DNA from: a virus
Direction: 5' to 3' (one strand)
IMG/VR virus record: IMGVR_UViG_3300030202_002133
Coordinates: 1 to 42,971 of that record
DNA length: 42,971 bases
Made by a program: the position numbers and the translations under genes. Positions 22,297-34,400 of this stretch are shown here, in pieces. Every line of letters starts with the position of its first letter. Positions within the stretch are counted from its first letter, which is position 1. The notes under the pieces were generated by a model. That model did not search any database, was not told where the DNA came from, and saw only the letters and a program-made list of their open reading frames with translations.

Positions 22297-22318
22297 TAAT
22301 TTTATTATATATTATATT
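22291..22318 (+). promoter_or_regulatory. AT-rich leader / restart signal after terminator
   Basis: TTTTATTAATTTTATTATATATTATATT lies between the terminator and ATG 22319 and closely resembles the leader at 19471. Behind a terminator, a new promoter would be needed, so this is the natural place for one. Confidence 0.35.
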
Positions 22319-23179
22319 ATGGCAAAAAAACAAAAAACAAAAGTTGAGGTAGAAGAACCTCAAATTAGAGAAGAGGTAGTTGTTGAAGCACCTCCGGTTG
22401 TTGAGCAACCAAAAAAAGAAACACTAGTTAAGGATATTCCTAAACTAAAAAAAGATGTATGGGAAATTAAACCTAGAACATATCTTTTAAAAGGTAACAA
22501 AAGACCTTTAAGCAAAATGATAAGATCTGCTAATATTTATTATTTTGATGAAGAAAAAGGATATGAAAGAGAGTTAAAGTATTGTGAAAATCAAATAACT
22601 CCTTTTGTAGATGAAATGAAGGGAGAGCAAAGACTATCACATGTTATATTTAGGAACGGTGCTTTAGTTGTTCCTAAAAACAAACAAACACTACAAAAGC
22701 TACTTTCTTTATACCATCCTCATAAAGACAAGGTTTTTTATGAATTAAAACCTAAAGTTATAGCTGAGAGTCAATTAACAGATATTAACTTAGAAGTAGA
22801 CGCTTTAATTGCAGCTAGAAACATGGATATAGATATGGCAGAAGCTGTTATGCGTGCTGAAATTGGTTCTAGAGTATCTAAGATAAGTTCTAAGGAGCTT
22901 AAACGTGATTTACTTATATTTGCTAAGAACAACCCTAAACTTTTATTAGAGTTGGTTAGTGATGAAAACGTTATGCTTAGAAACTTTGGTATTAAAGCAA
23001 CTGAGATGGGAATATTAAACTTATCTTCTGATCAAAGAACTTTTACTTGGGCTTCTAATGGTAGAAAACTAATGAACGTTCCATTTGACGAACATCCTTA
23101 CTCAGCTTTAGCTGCTTGGTTTAAAACTGACGAGGGTATGGAGATTTACTCTAATATTGAAAGACGATTAAATTCGTAA
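22319..23179 (+). CDS. post-capsid structural protein, unknown
   Basis: 286 residues. The first 50 are a Lys/Glu/Pro/Val-rich flexible segment (VEEPQIREEVVVEAPPVVEQ). The rest is a folded alpha-helical domain (SANIYYFDEEKGYERELKYCENQITPF, ISSKELKRDLLIFAKNNPKLLLELVSDEN). From memory, similar proteins follow capsid genes in marine phages without assigned role. A head-completion or virion accessory protein is likely. Expressed behind the terminator, so probably less abundant than capsid. Confidence 0.68.
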   Translation: MAKKQKTKVEVEEPQIREEVVVEAPPVVEQPKKETLVKDIPKLKKDVWEIKPRTYLLKGNKRPLSKMIRSANIYYFDEEKGYERELKYCENQITPFVDEMKGEQRLSHVIFRNGALVVPKNKQTLQKLLSLYHPHKDKVFYELKPKVIAESQLTDINLEVDALIAARNMDIDMAEAVMRAEIGSRVSKISSKELKRDLLIFAKNNPKLLLELVSDENVMLRNFGIKATEMGILNLSSDQRTFTWASNGRKLMNVPFDEHPYSALAAWFKTDEGMEIYSNIERRLNS

Positions 23180-23192
23180 TTAAACTGTAGAG

Positions 23193-23216
23193 GCAGTCGC
23201 CCTACGGGGCGATTGC
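23193..23216 (+). promoter_or_regulatory. stable hairpin with TACG tetraloop
   Basis: GCAGTCGCCC-TACG-GGGCGATTGC: a 10-bp stem (one G-T pair) capped by a UNCG-class tetraloop. Flanking TGTAG and CTACA can pair to extend it. No T-run follows, so it is an RNA structural, processing or stability element rather than a classical terminator. Confidence 0.65.
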
Positions 23217-23237
23217 ATACTACAAAATTTAAATTAT

Positions 23238-23399
23238 ATGAAAAATAAATCTAAAGGATTAGGCGACTCAATAGAAAAAATTACAAAAGCAACAGGTATA
23301 AAAAAGGTAGTTGATAAAGTTGCTAAAGCAACTGGTAAAGACTGTGGTTGTGGTAAAAGAAAAGAAACATTAAATAGATTATTTCCTTATAACAATTAA
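23238..23399 (+). CDS. small Lys-rich protein with CGCGKRK motif (53 aa)
   Basis: ATG at 23238 to TAA at 23397-23399, MKNKSKGLGDSIEKITKATG..., with an amphipathic repeated segment (KITKATGIKKVVDKVAKATGK) followed by D-C-G-C-G-K-R-K and the end RLFPYNN. The two cysteines in CGCGK could bind metal or form a redox pair. I associate short proteins with this CGCGKRK...LFP ending with Bacteroidota phages, but no function is known. It lies in the gap after the TACG hairpin, 4 nt before the next gene. Confidence 0.68.
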   Translation: MKNKSKGLGDSIEKITKATGIKKVVDKVAKATGKDCGCGKRKETLNRLFPYNN

Positions 23400-23403
23400 A
23401 ATT

Positions 23404-24129
23404 ATGGTAAATATAGACACAATATATCAAAGGGTTTTAGCGTTAGCTAATAAAGAACAAAGAGGATACGTAACGCCTCAAGAGTTTAATTTATTTGCCA
23501 ACCAAGCACAAATGGATATTTTTGAACAGTATTTTTACGATATAAAACAGTTTCACAGAAACACTACATCTCCTGGTAACGACACAGAGTTTTCTGATCC
23601 GTTATACATACTTAATGAAAAACTAAACACTTTTGAAGTAGAGCGAGGTCCAATGTGGACATCTGATCCATCTAACTTAGGTTTAACTATGAATTTACCA
23701 GAAGAAATATATAGACTTGGAACTGTAAAGCTTGGTTTAACTCAAGTTGAAATATTATCTAGCAAAGAGTTTGATGCCGCTAGGTTGTCATACTTAACTA
23801 GCCCTACTTTAGATAGGCCTATAGCTTGTATTGTTGCAAATAGATTAAACATAGCAACTGGTCCTGATACATTTGTTAACGCAATAGATACAGATATAAA
23901 TATAAGTTATATGAGAAGACCCAACGCTGTTAATTGGGGCTATGTTGTTGTTAATCAAAAAGCAATGTGGGATCCTACTAATACTAATCATTTTGAATTA
24001 CACCCATCAGAGCAAGGTGAATTAACTAGTAGAATATTAGCTTTTGCTGGAATAAATTTAAAACAAGGAGAGCTAACACAAGTAGCTGCTACAACTGAAA
24101 GTCAAAGAATTCAAAACGAAAAACAATAA
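23404..24129 (+). CDS. head-tail connector / ring protein candidate
   Basis: 241 residues, MVNIDTIYQRVLALANKEQRGYVTPQEFNLFANQAQMDIFEQYF..., an N-terminal helical pair typical of proteins that plug the portal in marine podovirus-like phages, followed by a beta region (TVKLGLTQVEIL, INISYMRRPNAVNWGYVVVN) and a helical end. It lies between capsid and tail genes, the normal place for ring or connector proteins. The exact ring cannot be named. Confidence 0.7.
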   Translation: MVNIDTIYQRVLALANKEQRGYVTPQEFNLFANQAQMDIFEQYFYDIKQFHRNTTSPGNDTEFSDPLYILNEKLNTFEVERGPMWTSDPSNLGLTMNLPEEIYRLGTVKLGLTQVEILSSKEFDAARLSYLTSPTLDRPIACIVANRLNIATGPDTFVNAIDTDINISYMRRPNAVNWGYVVVNQKAMWDPTNTNHFELHPSEQGELTSRILAFAGINLKQGELTQVAATTESQRIQNEKQ

Positions 24130-24133
24130 ATAG

Positions 24134-25459
24134 ATGGGATTAATAAACCAAACAGAACAAGCTTATTACAACGGAAACGATTATGGTAATTATCAATTTA
24201 TATCATTAAAAGATATTATAAATCAATTTATGGTAATTTACGTTGGAGATGGAAAAATTATTCCAAAAGCAAAAAGACTAGACGTAGCGTTTCACGCTCA
24301 AAGAGCTTTAGCTGAATTATCCTTTGATACGTTTAAATCATGTAAATCTCAAGAAATAACCGTACCGGCATCATTACAAATGATATTACCACAAGATTAT
24401 GTTAACTATACAAAAATTAGCACGGTAGACTCTGCTGGTATAAAACACTTAATGTACCCAACATCAAAAACCTCTAACCCATCTAGTAACCCAGTTCAAG
24501 ATAGTGATGGTTTATTTAAACTACAAGCGGTTGGTACTCTGGACAGTAATTCTAGTGATATTGTTTTAGATGCTGAGTATAAAGACATATTAGTTGGTAT
24601 GCGCGTGATAGGTCCGTACATCCCAATTGGAACTTTTGTTAGCGCAACCGCTAACGCAAGTGATATAACTACTATAACAATAGATAATGGTACTGGCACA
24701 GCTATTTTACCAACAGAGAGTAACGCTGGAACAACTTTAACTTTTGAAAAAACAGACGGTTCACTAGTGCTACCACAAAAATCATCTCATATAGTAGAAA
24801 ACTTATCTTGGAATGTTACAGATTATAAGATAACAGGTACTGCATCTGAATTAACAGATATTGAAATTGGCATGATAGTTTCTCATGATAATTTTCCGAT
24901 AGGAACTGTTGTAACAAATGTTTTTGATACAACAATAGTTGTAGATCAACTACCTGATATAGCTGTTGCATCTGGTGGTGAAGTAACTTTTATTTCTTTA
25001 GGTGCAGACACGGACACTTGGACTAACTACAAGTCAAACACGCCATCTGAAAACGACAATGACGATTATACTGACGATACTTATTGGCCTGCAGAAGGAT
25101 CAAGGTTTGGACTAGATCCACAGCACACTCAGGTAAACGGATCTTTTTATATAGATTGTATTAGCGGAAAAATTCATTTTAGCTCTAATGTTAGTGGAAA
25201 AACTGTGATCTTAGATTATATAAGCGATAGTCTTGGAACAGATGGTGAAATGCAAGTTCACAAGTTTGCCGAAGAAGCAATGTATAAATGGATTACTCAT
25301 GGTATTTTATCCACATCTTCTTACGGTCAACCGTTAGTTGCTAGGTTAACAAAAGAAAAGTTTGCAGCAACAAGAACAGCAAAATTAAGATTATCAAATT
25401 TAAAAATAGAAGAATTAACTCAAATTTTAAGAGGTAAATCGAAACAAATAAAACACTAG
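24134..25459 (+). CDS. tail ring / tubular protein candidate
   Basis: 441 residues. The N-terminal (QFISLKDIINQFMVIYVGDGKIIPKAKRLDVAFHAQRALAELSFDT) and C-terminal (MQVHKFAEEAMYKWITHGILSTSS...LRLSNLKIEELTQILRGKSKQIKH) helices look like one domain interrupted by a beta insert (about 135-290). The insert contains two copies of a GMxVxGxxIPxGTxV-like motif. It probably joins the head connector to the tail. The next gene starts 3 nt after its stop. Confidence 0.7.
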   Translation: MGLINQTEQAYYNGNDYGNYQFISLKDIINQFMVIYVGDGKIIPKAKRLDVAFHAQRALAELSFDTFKSCKSQEITVPASLQMILPQDYVNYTKISTVDSAGIKHLMYPTSKTSNPSSNPVQDSDGLFKLQAVGTLDSNSSDIVLDAEYKDILVGMRVIGPYIPIGTFVSATANASDITTITIDNGTGTAILPTESNAGTTLTFEKTDGSLVLPQKSSHIVENLSWNVTDYKITGTASELTDIEIGMIVSHDNFPIGTVVTNVFDTTIVVDQLPDIAVASGGEVTFISLGADTDTWTNYKSNTPSENDNDDYTDDTYWPAEGSRFGLDPQHTQVNGSFYIDCISGKIHFSSNVSGKTVILDYISDSLGTDGEMQVHKFAEEAMYKWITHGILSTSSYGQPLVARLTKEKFAATRTAKLRLSNLKIEELTQILRGKSKQIKH

Positions 25460-25462
25460 TAC

Positions 25463-28400
25463 ATGCCAGAAATTAAGCGTACTTTTACCGGTGGTAAAAT
25501 GAATAAAGATCTTGACGAGAGACTTGTTCCAAACGGGGAATATAGAGATGCAATGAATGTTGAGGTATTGACTTCGGAAGGATCTAACGTTGGTACTATT
25601 CAAAATATATTAGGTAACACTTTTGGATGTCAAGATTCATTATCTGGAATTGGTCATACTGTAGGGTCTGTTTCTGACGAGCGTAACGATACATTATATT
25701 GGTTTACTACTGATACGCGAAGTGACGCAAAAAAATTATCACCTAAATCGCTTTTATCAGGTCTTACAGATAGTCCTATAGTAAGTATAGGCGATATTTT
25801 AGATGATACTGGGGTCTCATCTAACAGTCTTTATGATAGCAGTGGTGATTATACTGGTGATTTCTTTTCTTTTAAAGATGCAATAAGACGTAAAAAAAAT
25901 AATAATTGTGAAAACGTTTTTATAGATGTTTATGGTTTTATAACGCTTATTCCACCTGGTAATAATTTCAACGTATCCGAAATAGATAATTTACCAGAAG
26001 AAGTACTTCAAATGGTAAAAGAAGGTTGGCGTGTAACAGCTACAAATGAACTTGGAAACGCAGTTAATACTGTTACTGTTACTGGGCAAGATTATTTAGC
26101 TGAAATTCCGTTTCAAATAGGATATGATCCTGGCGTGCAAAGTTTTGGAGGCGTAGCAAACGGCGGTTTTCTTGGGTTGGCTAGTGCTGGTGGTAAAGGA
26201 GCAAATGATCCAATAACGTTTTCTTTAACTGACAGTCCAAATATTATTTATTTGCCAGAAAATGCTTTTTCAGGCGCAGGTTTTGGTGGTTTTAGTGGAC
26301 CTCCTCCTGCTGGGGCAGATATTGAGTTGAGTCACACAGCTTATACTTCAGTGGGTGGTATTATAACTAAACCCAATACAACCGTAATTTCATCGCAAGT
26401 TGTTGTTGTTGAATACAACGATGGTACTGCTCAACATTTAATGGAAATAGAATTATCTGATGAGTTTGTTACGGGATTTGATACTTGGTGGAACTCTAAC
26501 GTGCAATCAACATACACAATTGCAGGTGGTGGTAATACAGACGCCATGATTAACAGTACTGCATCAACATGTGCAAATCAAACAAGCCGTTTAGATAATG
26601 GTAACTCTGGAGTAAGCGGATCATATACGGTTTTTACAAACTACACTATATCTACTCCTTTTGGAACTCCTAATGGAAATTTAATTTTTGATGATATATG
26701 GGAGAATACAGTAACTAGTTGGGATGTTGGAGATGCGTTTGCTGCAAGTGGTTTATATCCTAACGGAGGTTTTATAGGTTCAGTATCGAATTCTAGCCCC
26801 TGGATTGTTACACCAGTAGATGATAATGGTGATTTACTTCAGCCATACATGCCTTCTCCTCATCTTATGTACACAACTGGATCTATATCGGTCGGGTCTC
26901 AAGACGTGGGTACCATTTATTTTGACCAACAACTTCAAATAAATTCAAACCCACCTAGTGGAGGTGGAAAACCTACTGCTCTTGTTTTTTCTTCTAATGA
27001 AAATAGAGTTTTAAGATTTAATCAAAATAATATTGTAAACGGTATAAATATTATTGACGATATGTTAATGTGGACTGACGGAGAAACGGAACCAAAAAAA
27101 ATAAATATATCACGTAGTATAAGAGGTACAGACGAGTCAGGTAATAGGCATACTAGACTTGTTAATGACAGCATAAACCTAGGACTAGACATTCCATCAC
27201 AAAACCATGATGTGTTGATAAAAGAAGAGCACATAACGGTTATTAAACAATCACCTATACTTCCTCTTTCTTTAGAATTTAGCACTGGTAGAAACGACGA
27301 GTGGGATCAATCTGTACCAATGACTATATCAAGTGACACTAACGTTGCAATGTCTTCTTTTATAGACTCAAGTGCAGATAATAATATTTATAATTTTTCT
27401 AATATTAATGCGGGTGATAGTTTTAGAGTAGAACTTCCTGTTAATGTTGACGGGGAAGATACGTTTGATTTAGTTGATTTAGCTGGACAACCGTGGAAAA
27501 ATGGAACAGAGGTTGTTTTAAGAGAGTATAATACTAGTGGGGAAATAACAATACCGGTTAGGGATTTTAGGGCTAAAGGCCATATAGGATCTTGGAGTGG
27601 TAACAAATCAAGCGCAACTACTGGTGATCCAGCAAGGTTAGAAATTGTAATTGATTTTACAGATCATAACTTACGAACCGCACCAGATGGCGGTACCCTT
27701 ACGTATATTATAGATATTGCTGATAATTCATCAAACTTATTTGAATTTAAATTTCCTAGATTTTCTTATAGATATAAATACGAAGATGGCGAGTATTCTA
27801 CTTTTGCACCGTTTACAGAAGTTGCTTTTCTTCCTGGAAATTTTGAGTTTCATCCCAAAGAAGGTTATAACCTAGGAATGACAAATTCTTTAAAGTCACT
27901 TACATTAAAAGATTTTAACACAGTCTCTACACCACCCGATGTAGTAAGTATTGATATATTATATAAAGATGATCAATCAACTAACGTGTATGTTGTTGAT
28001 ACTATAAAGCCAAAAGATGAGGTAACACCCAACCCATGGAACGAAAATTCTTACACTGTAACAAGTGATATTATACATAGAATATTACCATCAAACCAAC
28101 TTTTAAGATCTTTTGATAACGTGCCAAGAAAAGCATTAGCACAGGAAATTGTAGGTAATAGAATTGTTTATGGTAATTATACACAAGGGCATGATTTAAC
28201 ATTTGGTGGAGTAGACGTTTACCCAAATTTTGTGCATTCATTAACCACAATTGACAGTGATATTAAATCTATAAAGTCATTAAGAGAATACCAGCTAGGC
28301 GTTGTTTTTGTAGATGACTTTGGAAGAGAAACCCCTGTAGTAACAAATAAAAGCGCTAGTTTTAGGGTTGATAAAAATAATGCTGACAAAAAAAATAAAC

Positions 28401-31400
28401 TAAACGTTTCTTTTACGGGTAGCGGTGTGCCTAGTCATATGAAATATTTTAAGTTTTATATAAAAGAAACATCAGGAGAATACTATAATATGGCTATGGA
28501 CCGTTGGTATGATGCTGAGGATGGTAGTGTTTGGTTATCGTTTGCCTCTTCTGACAGAAATAAAGTAGACATTGATACGTTTTTAATATTAAAAAAAGGT
28601 CTTGAATCTGGTAGCTTAGTAACTGATCCGGCTAGATATAAAGTTTTAGCAATAGAAAACGAAGCACCTGATTTTATTAAAACAACAATGTTTAACTGTG
28701 GAGAAATAAAACAAACTCACAACAACTTTAAGCTATTTGAAAACGGTTTAGATGGCGCCCCTGTTGTTGGTACAAATATTTTTCAAGGTGATTTAAAAAG
28801 ATTTGGAAACTCTAGCTTAAGTAGATTAGACGATTTAATTGTTGATCATGATATTTATGTTGATTTTTATGTTGATGATGGTACCGACATTGCTACGCAA
28901 AAATACAGAATAACAAATTGCTCTAAAGACGAGGTAGATAAAGACGTTCTGCCACTCAATCATGGAACTCATAAATTTACATTTACTATAGATGGGTATT
29001 TTGAAGAAGATTTAAATAGAATATTTAATGGATCCGCGTCGTCCCCAACGGAAGTAAAAGATAATGTAGTCGTGCGCTTTTATAAGGGTATAGCAGAAAA
29101 CGCTCCTAGATTTGATGGTAAATTTTTTGTAAAAATACACGCCGAAGGAAGTGCTTTTAGTGGTGAAATTGAAGATGTGGATGTACAAACTATAGATCCA
29201 AAAAAATTTACAACACGCTTGTCTCAAAAAATATACTATTTAGCACCAGACCATAAAGATCGTCATGAAAGCACGTATGATTTTACCGCTTTTGGTGATG
29301 AAGACTATGTTAAAGACCTTTGTGTAAACACTCAACTTGGCGTTTTAGCAACCGTAGCAACGGCTGGAAGTGGGATTGTTAACTTTGATCTTGCGGATAA
29401 AATGGGAAACAATAAAGTTATTGACACTGCTTTTTATATCCAACAAACATACAACACGTTTTCACTTGCTGGAGCACCGTGGTACAGCCTGAATAGTGGG
29501 CTTATAAAAGTTCCAGTAAATTACCAAGCATTTAGAGCTTATTTTAAGAACTCAATTACGGATTTGTGGGAGTCTCAAAATAATATATTAGACGCAGGTG
29601 GGACAGATGCAAAATCAGACAAAACATTAGCGGTGCAAATGGATAGTGCAACTTCATACTACAAGGCCTCTGTATTGTTTGGAATTCAAGATGATGGTAA
29701 AATGAGAAACGTTGATTCAAATTTTGGATTTGAAGATGTTATGTTTATAGATCAAGGCCCTTTTATAAATACAAATGGATTTTTTAATGACAAGTGGAGA
29801 AGGGATGGTTTTGGTAACGATTGGGCAACAGCACAGAGCAACACTAGAAATGGTATAGTAAATTATAATTCTGCAAACGAAGGTCGTATGGAATTAGCGT
29901 TTGGACCTGTAGCCCCTGAATTTGGCTTACCTTATGAAGATAAATCTTCAGGCGCTAGAATACTAGGGTCTAATGAACATATGAAATGGGAAAAAGCTCA
30001 AGAAGATTTTTGGAATTTTGAATCAGAACAAAGACAACGCTATGCCGGTACTCAAAAAGCAAAACTTTTTAGCAAGTTAAGCTCGGGTACTAAGTTTAGG
30101 TGGAAAGAAGATCCTACTAAAACTATTTACACTGTGTTTAAAGATTTTCAAGATAGTGGTAGAAATAGATATTCTGGATCTGGAAAGCACAATGGTTTTG
30201 TTTCTAATGCATTAAATACTATAGATTTTTCGTCATCAACAAATGCTACTGAATATAAATCAAAGTATGCAATTGGTGGCTATCAACAAAGTAGGATAGA
30301 TCAACCTTTTTATTGGGCAGGTGAAAATTTTTCAAAATCTAGAAGACTTAAGTTTTTTCCGCGCATGGAGTGGGAACCAACAATGCAAGGAGTTGAAGGT
30401 CCAATTACAAATGGCTTGTATGTAGATAAAAGTAAAGTAGGGTCTGCTGCAGCTACTAATATTTTTAGCGCGACAAACCAATGGACTAACACTACTTTTT
30501 CTATTCATAAACAATATTTTGAGAACACAAGAGATACTTCTAATGGTGGTTTTGATCCTATTGAAATAAGTGTAGGTATGTTACTAACACATGTAATACA
30601 AAGTAGTGGTGCTGCAATCACTAATCTTACTGATAGTAATGGAGAGCTGCTAAAAGGTGGTTATTTAATAAAAAACATTACACGGCCAGCCGCTGGTTCT
30701 AATCTCTATACAATAGAATTTGAAGGTTATACTTCTATATTTTCTTCAACAACACCAAACACAGAGCCGGCTAGCAATGTTAATGGTTTCAATAGCGTTG
30801 ACAGCGGGGCGTTAGCATTAATATTTCAACAACCAGCTATGAACGGGTTAAGTGTTAACTCCGTTAAAAACGTTTTAAATACTTACAGTGTTTCTGGTAA
30901 TAGAATTGGTATTGGCGCCGTAGGTTATACTATAGAGGTTGTTGAAGAAATAAGAGAAAACAAAACAATGCCAACCAACCCAGCGATATGGGAAACAGAG
31001 CCTAAAGAATCTACAGATTTAGATATATACTATGAAATTAGCGCTAAAAATCCAATTCAATTAAACGAAGACACAATTAATGCGGCGCTACCTATAAGAT
31101 CAAACGTATCATTCCGTAATGGTATAGCTATATTAAACAATGATGAAAATCCTATTACTATCGATGCTTATTCACCACCTGTTAGTGATACTATTATTAT
31201 TTCAGATCTTATTTGCGGTAACAATAACAATAACCCTTGTATAGACGCTAATGGCAACTCTATACCTCAGTTACAAATTGGTGATCAAATAATAGTTAAC
31301 AAGCCAGATGGAACAATAACCTATGTTACAGTCAAAGACATGGTACCAGATGATACTGACGCTGATAAAACAAGAATAATACAAATTGAGCGTAATCTAT

Positions 31401-34400
31401 ATAATAACAATCATATTTTAGGATGGCATAATTGTTATTCATTTGGAAATGGTGTTGAGTCAAATAGAATTAGAGATAATTTTAATTTACCATTTATTTC
31501 CAATGGTGTAAAAGCATCTATAACTGTAGAAGATTTCCCAAGAGAAGAGCAGAGAAAATATGGTTTAATATACTCTGGTATTTACAACTCTAACACTGGG
31601 GTTAATAATTTAAATCAGTTTATAATGGCTGAAAAAATTACCAAAGACATAAACCCTACTTACGGTAGTATTCAGAAATTATACACTAGAGATTCTGACT
31701 TACTTACATTATGCCAAGATAAAGTGTTAAAAATATTAGCTAATAAAGATGCTGTATTTAACGCTGACGGCAATCCACAATTAACAGCTACAGAAAATGT
31801 TTTAGGACAAACAATTCCATTTGGTGGTGAATACGGTATATCTGATAATCCAGAATCATTTGCATCGGAGGCATATAGAGCTTACTTTACAGACAAGGTA
31901 AGAGGTGTTGTTTTAAGACTATCAAAAGATGGTTTAACACCAATATCTGAAGCTGGAATGAAAGATTGGTTTAGAACTAATTTAAAGCTTAGTAAAAATC
32001 TTATTGGTAGTTATGACGATAGAAATGACGAATATAACATAACAGTAGCCGGTACTGTTAATAAAACAGTTTCTTTTAGTGAAAAAGTTAGAGGATGGGT
32101 TAGTTTTAAATCATTTGTACCTGAAAACGCTATTAGTTGTGCTAACGAATACTACACGTTTAAAAACAGTAGAGTGTGGAAACATCATTCAGAGTTTGAA
32201 GTAGATGGAACTACTAATGTTCCTAGAAATACATTTTACGGTGAGCATACGCCATCTAGTTTTAATGTTATATTTAATGAAAGCCCTAGCGTTGTTAAAT
32301 CTTTTAAAACTCTTAACTACGAAGGTTCACAAGCTAAAATAGATAAATTAGAATCTTATCAGATATATTTACCTGGAACTATAGATCCGGTAACTGGAGT
32401 GGGGATTGTTCATCCAAATGCAATTAGTCCAATAAGCGATGGTGAGTATTATAACTTACACAATAGAAACGGTTGGTATGTAGATAATATAGAAACAGAT
32501 CTAGAAAAAGGTAGTTTAAATGAGTTCATAGAAAAAGAAGGCAAGTGGTTTAATTATATAAAAGGCATAACTGACTCAGTAACGACTTTAGGTACGCTTT
32601 TAGGTGATTTTGATAGTAGTGATAGTTCTTTTCAAGGTTTAGGTAGGTTAACCGCCTCTCCACAGATTGCTAGCTTTAGCGGTTGTACCGATTCCGCGGC
32701 AACAAATTATGATATAAACGCTGTTGTAGATGATGGATCGTGTATAGACCCTATTTTAGGTTGTATGGATAATTTAGCTCAAAACTATAACGTAGCGGCT
32801 AACATTGATGATGGCTCGTGTTTATATCCTGGGTGTAATCATCCCGCGGCGTTTAATTACGATCCAAACGCAAATGTTAACGATGGTTCGTGTGTGCCGT
32901 TTATTTACGGGTGTACTGATAACTTATCTGTTCAGTTTTTTGATAAGGATGGTAATCTTATAGGTACCTTCGCTGCGTTTGTTAACTTTGATAACACCGC
33001 AAACACAGCTTGTGATGCTAGTGGAACTGCAGCGGGTAATAATGAATGTTGTATTGCGGCTGTACTTGGTTGTACAGATCCAACTGCGAACAACTACAGC
33101 ACGTCAGCAAATACTGATGATGGATCATGTGAATTTCCTGTAAACGGTTGTATAGATAGTACTGCTTGTAATTTTGATTCCTCAGCCAATGTTGATGATG
33201 GTTCTTGTTTATATTGTGGTGATATAGATGCGGACAACTATGATGGGGCAGACGCAAGTTGTACAACTAATTGTTTAACGTGTAGCTTCTTTGATAATTC
33301 TTTCTTAAGTTGGTCTTCGATGAATCCAAACCCTACAGATACAACGCTAGAAGTAATGTGGGAGAATTATGTTGGCGCGGGATTTGTTGATATTACAAAT
33401 GTTTTATATGAATTAAGATATAGAGTTAGCGGAACATCTACTTGGATTGTATCACCTTCTATAACACCTGCAACAACTGGTACAAACACATATACAATAC
33501 AAAACTTAGCACAAAACACTTCTTATGAAATTCAATTAAGATCAGTTTGTACCACAACAACATCTGATTGGAGCCCATCTGTAACTCTTCAAACAGAGAT
33601 TACTCAAATTTATGGCTGTACAGACGCAACTGCAACTAACTACGATGTAACGGCTACGACAGACGATGGTTCATGTACTTATCCTGTTTATGGGTGTACA
33701 GACCCATCAGCTCTAAACTATAACGTGTCTGCTAATACTGATGATGGTTCATGTACTTACTGTGTATATGGTTGTACAAATAACACAATGTTTAATTATG
33801 ATGCTTTAGCAACATGTGATGATGGATCTTGTATTCCAGTTATTAATGGATGTACTGATGCATCACAATATAACTACAACTCTACAGCAAACACTGATGA
33901 CGGAAGTTGTGAGCCTTATGTTTATGGTTGTACAGATAGTAGCATGACAAATTATGATCCAAACGCAAACACATCTGATGGTTCGTGTATTCCATTTGCT
34001 TATGGATGTATGGATCCACTTGCTTGTAATTATGATTCAACAGCTAACACCGACGACGGCTCGTGTCTTGTGTGTAGCGCTAGTAATATCGTAACTGTTA
34101 ACGTATCAGGAGTTTTTGCAGAAACAAACGGTGTTGTTTATAATGATCAAGTAACTCCTGTTTGGAATGTTGTTTTACCAGATAACTCTACAGGTCATAG
34201 GGTAAAATACAAAAAAAGCAGTGATCCTAATTCAGCTTGGGTTCTAATGACAGGACTTCCAGCCGGTGATGGCTCTGTTGCTATTAATCATCTTTTTGAA
34301 GAAAATGAAGATTATGACTTTAGAATAAAAACAACGTGTGGTACTTGTAGTAGCAGTTGGTCACCAATAACAACTATAAACATTGGGCCTTACATGGGTT

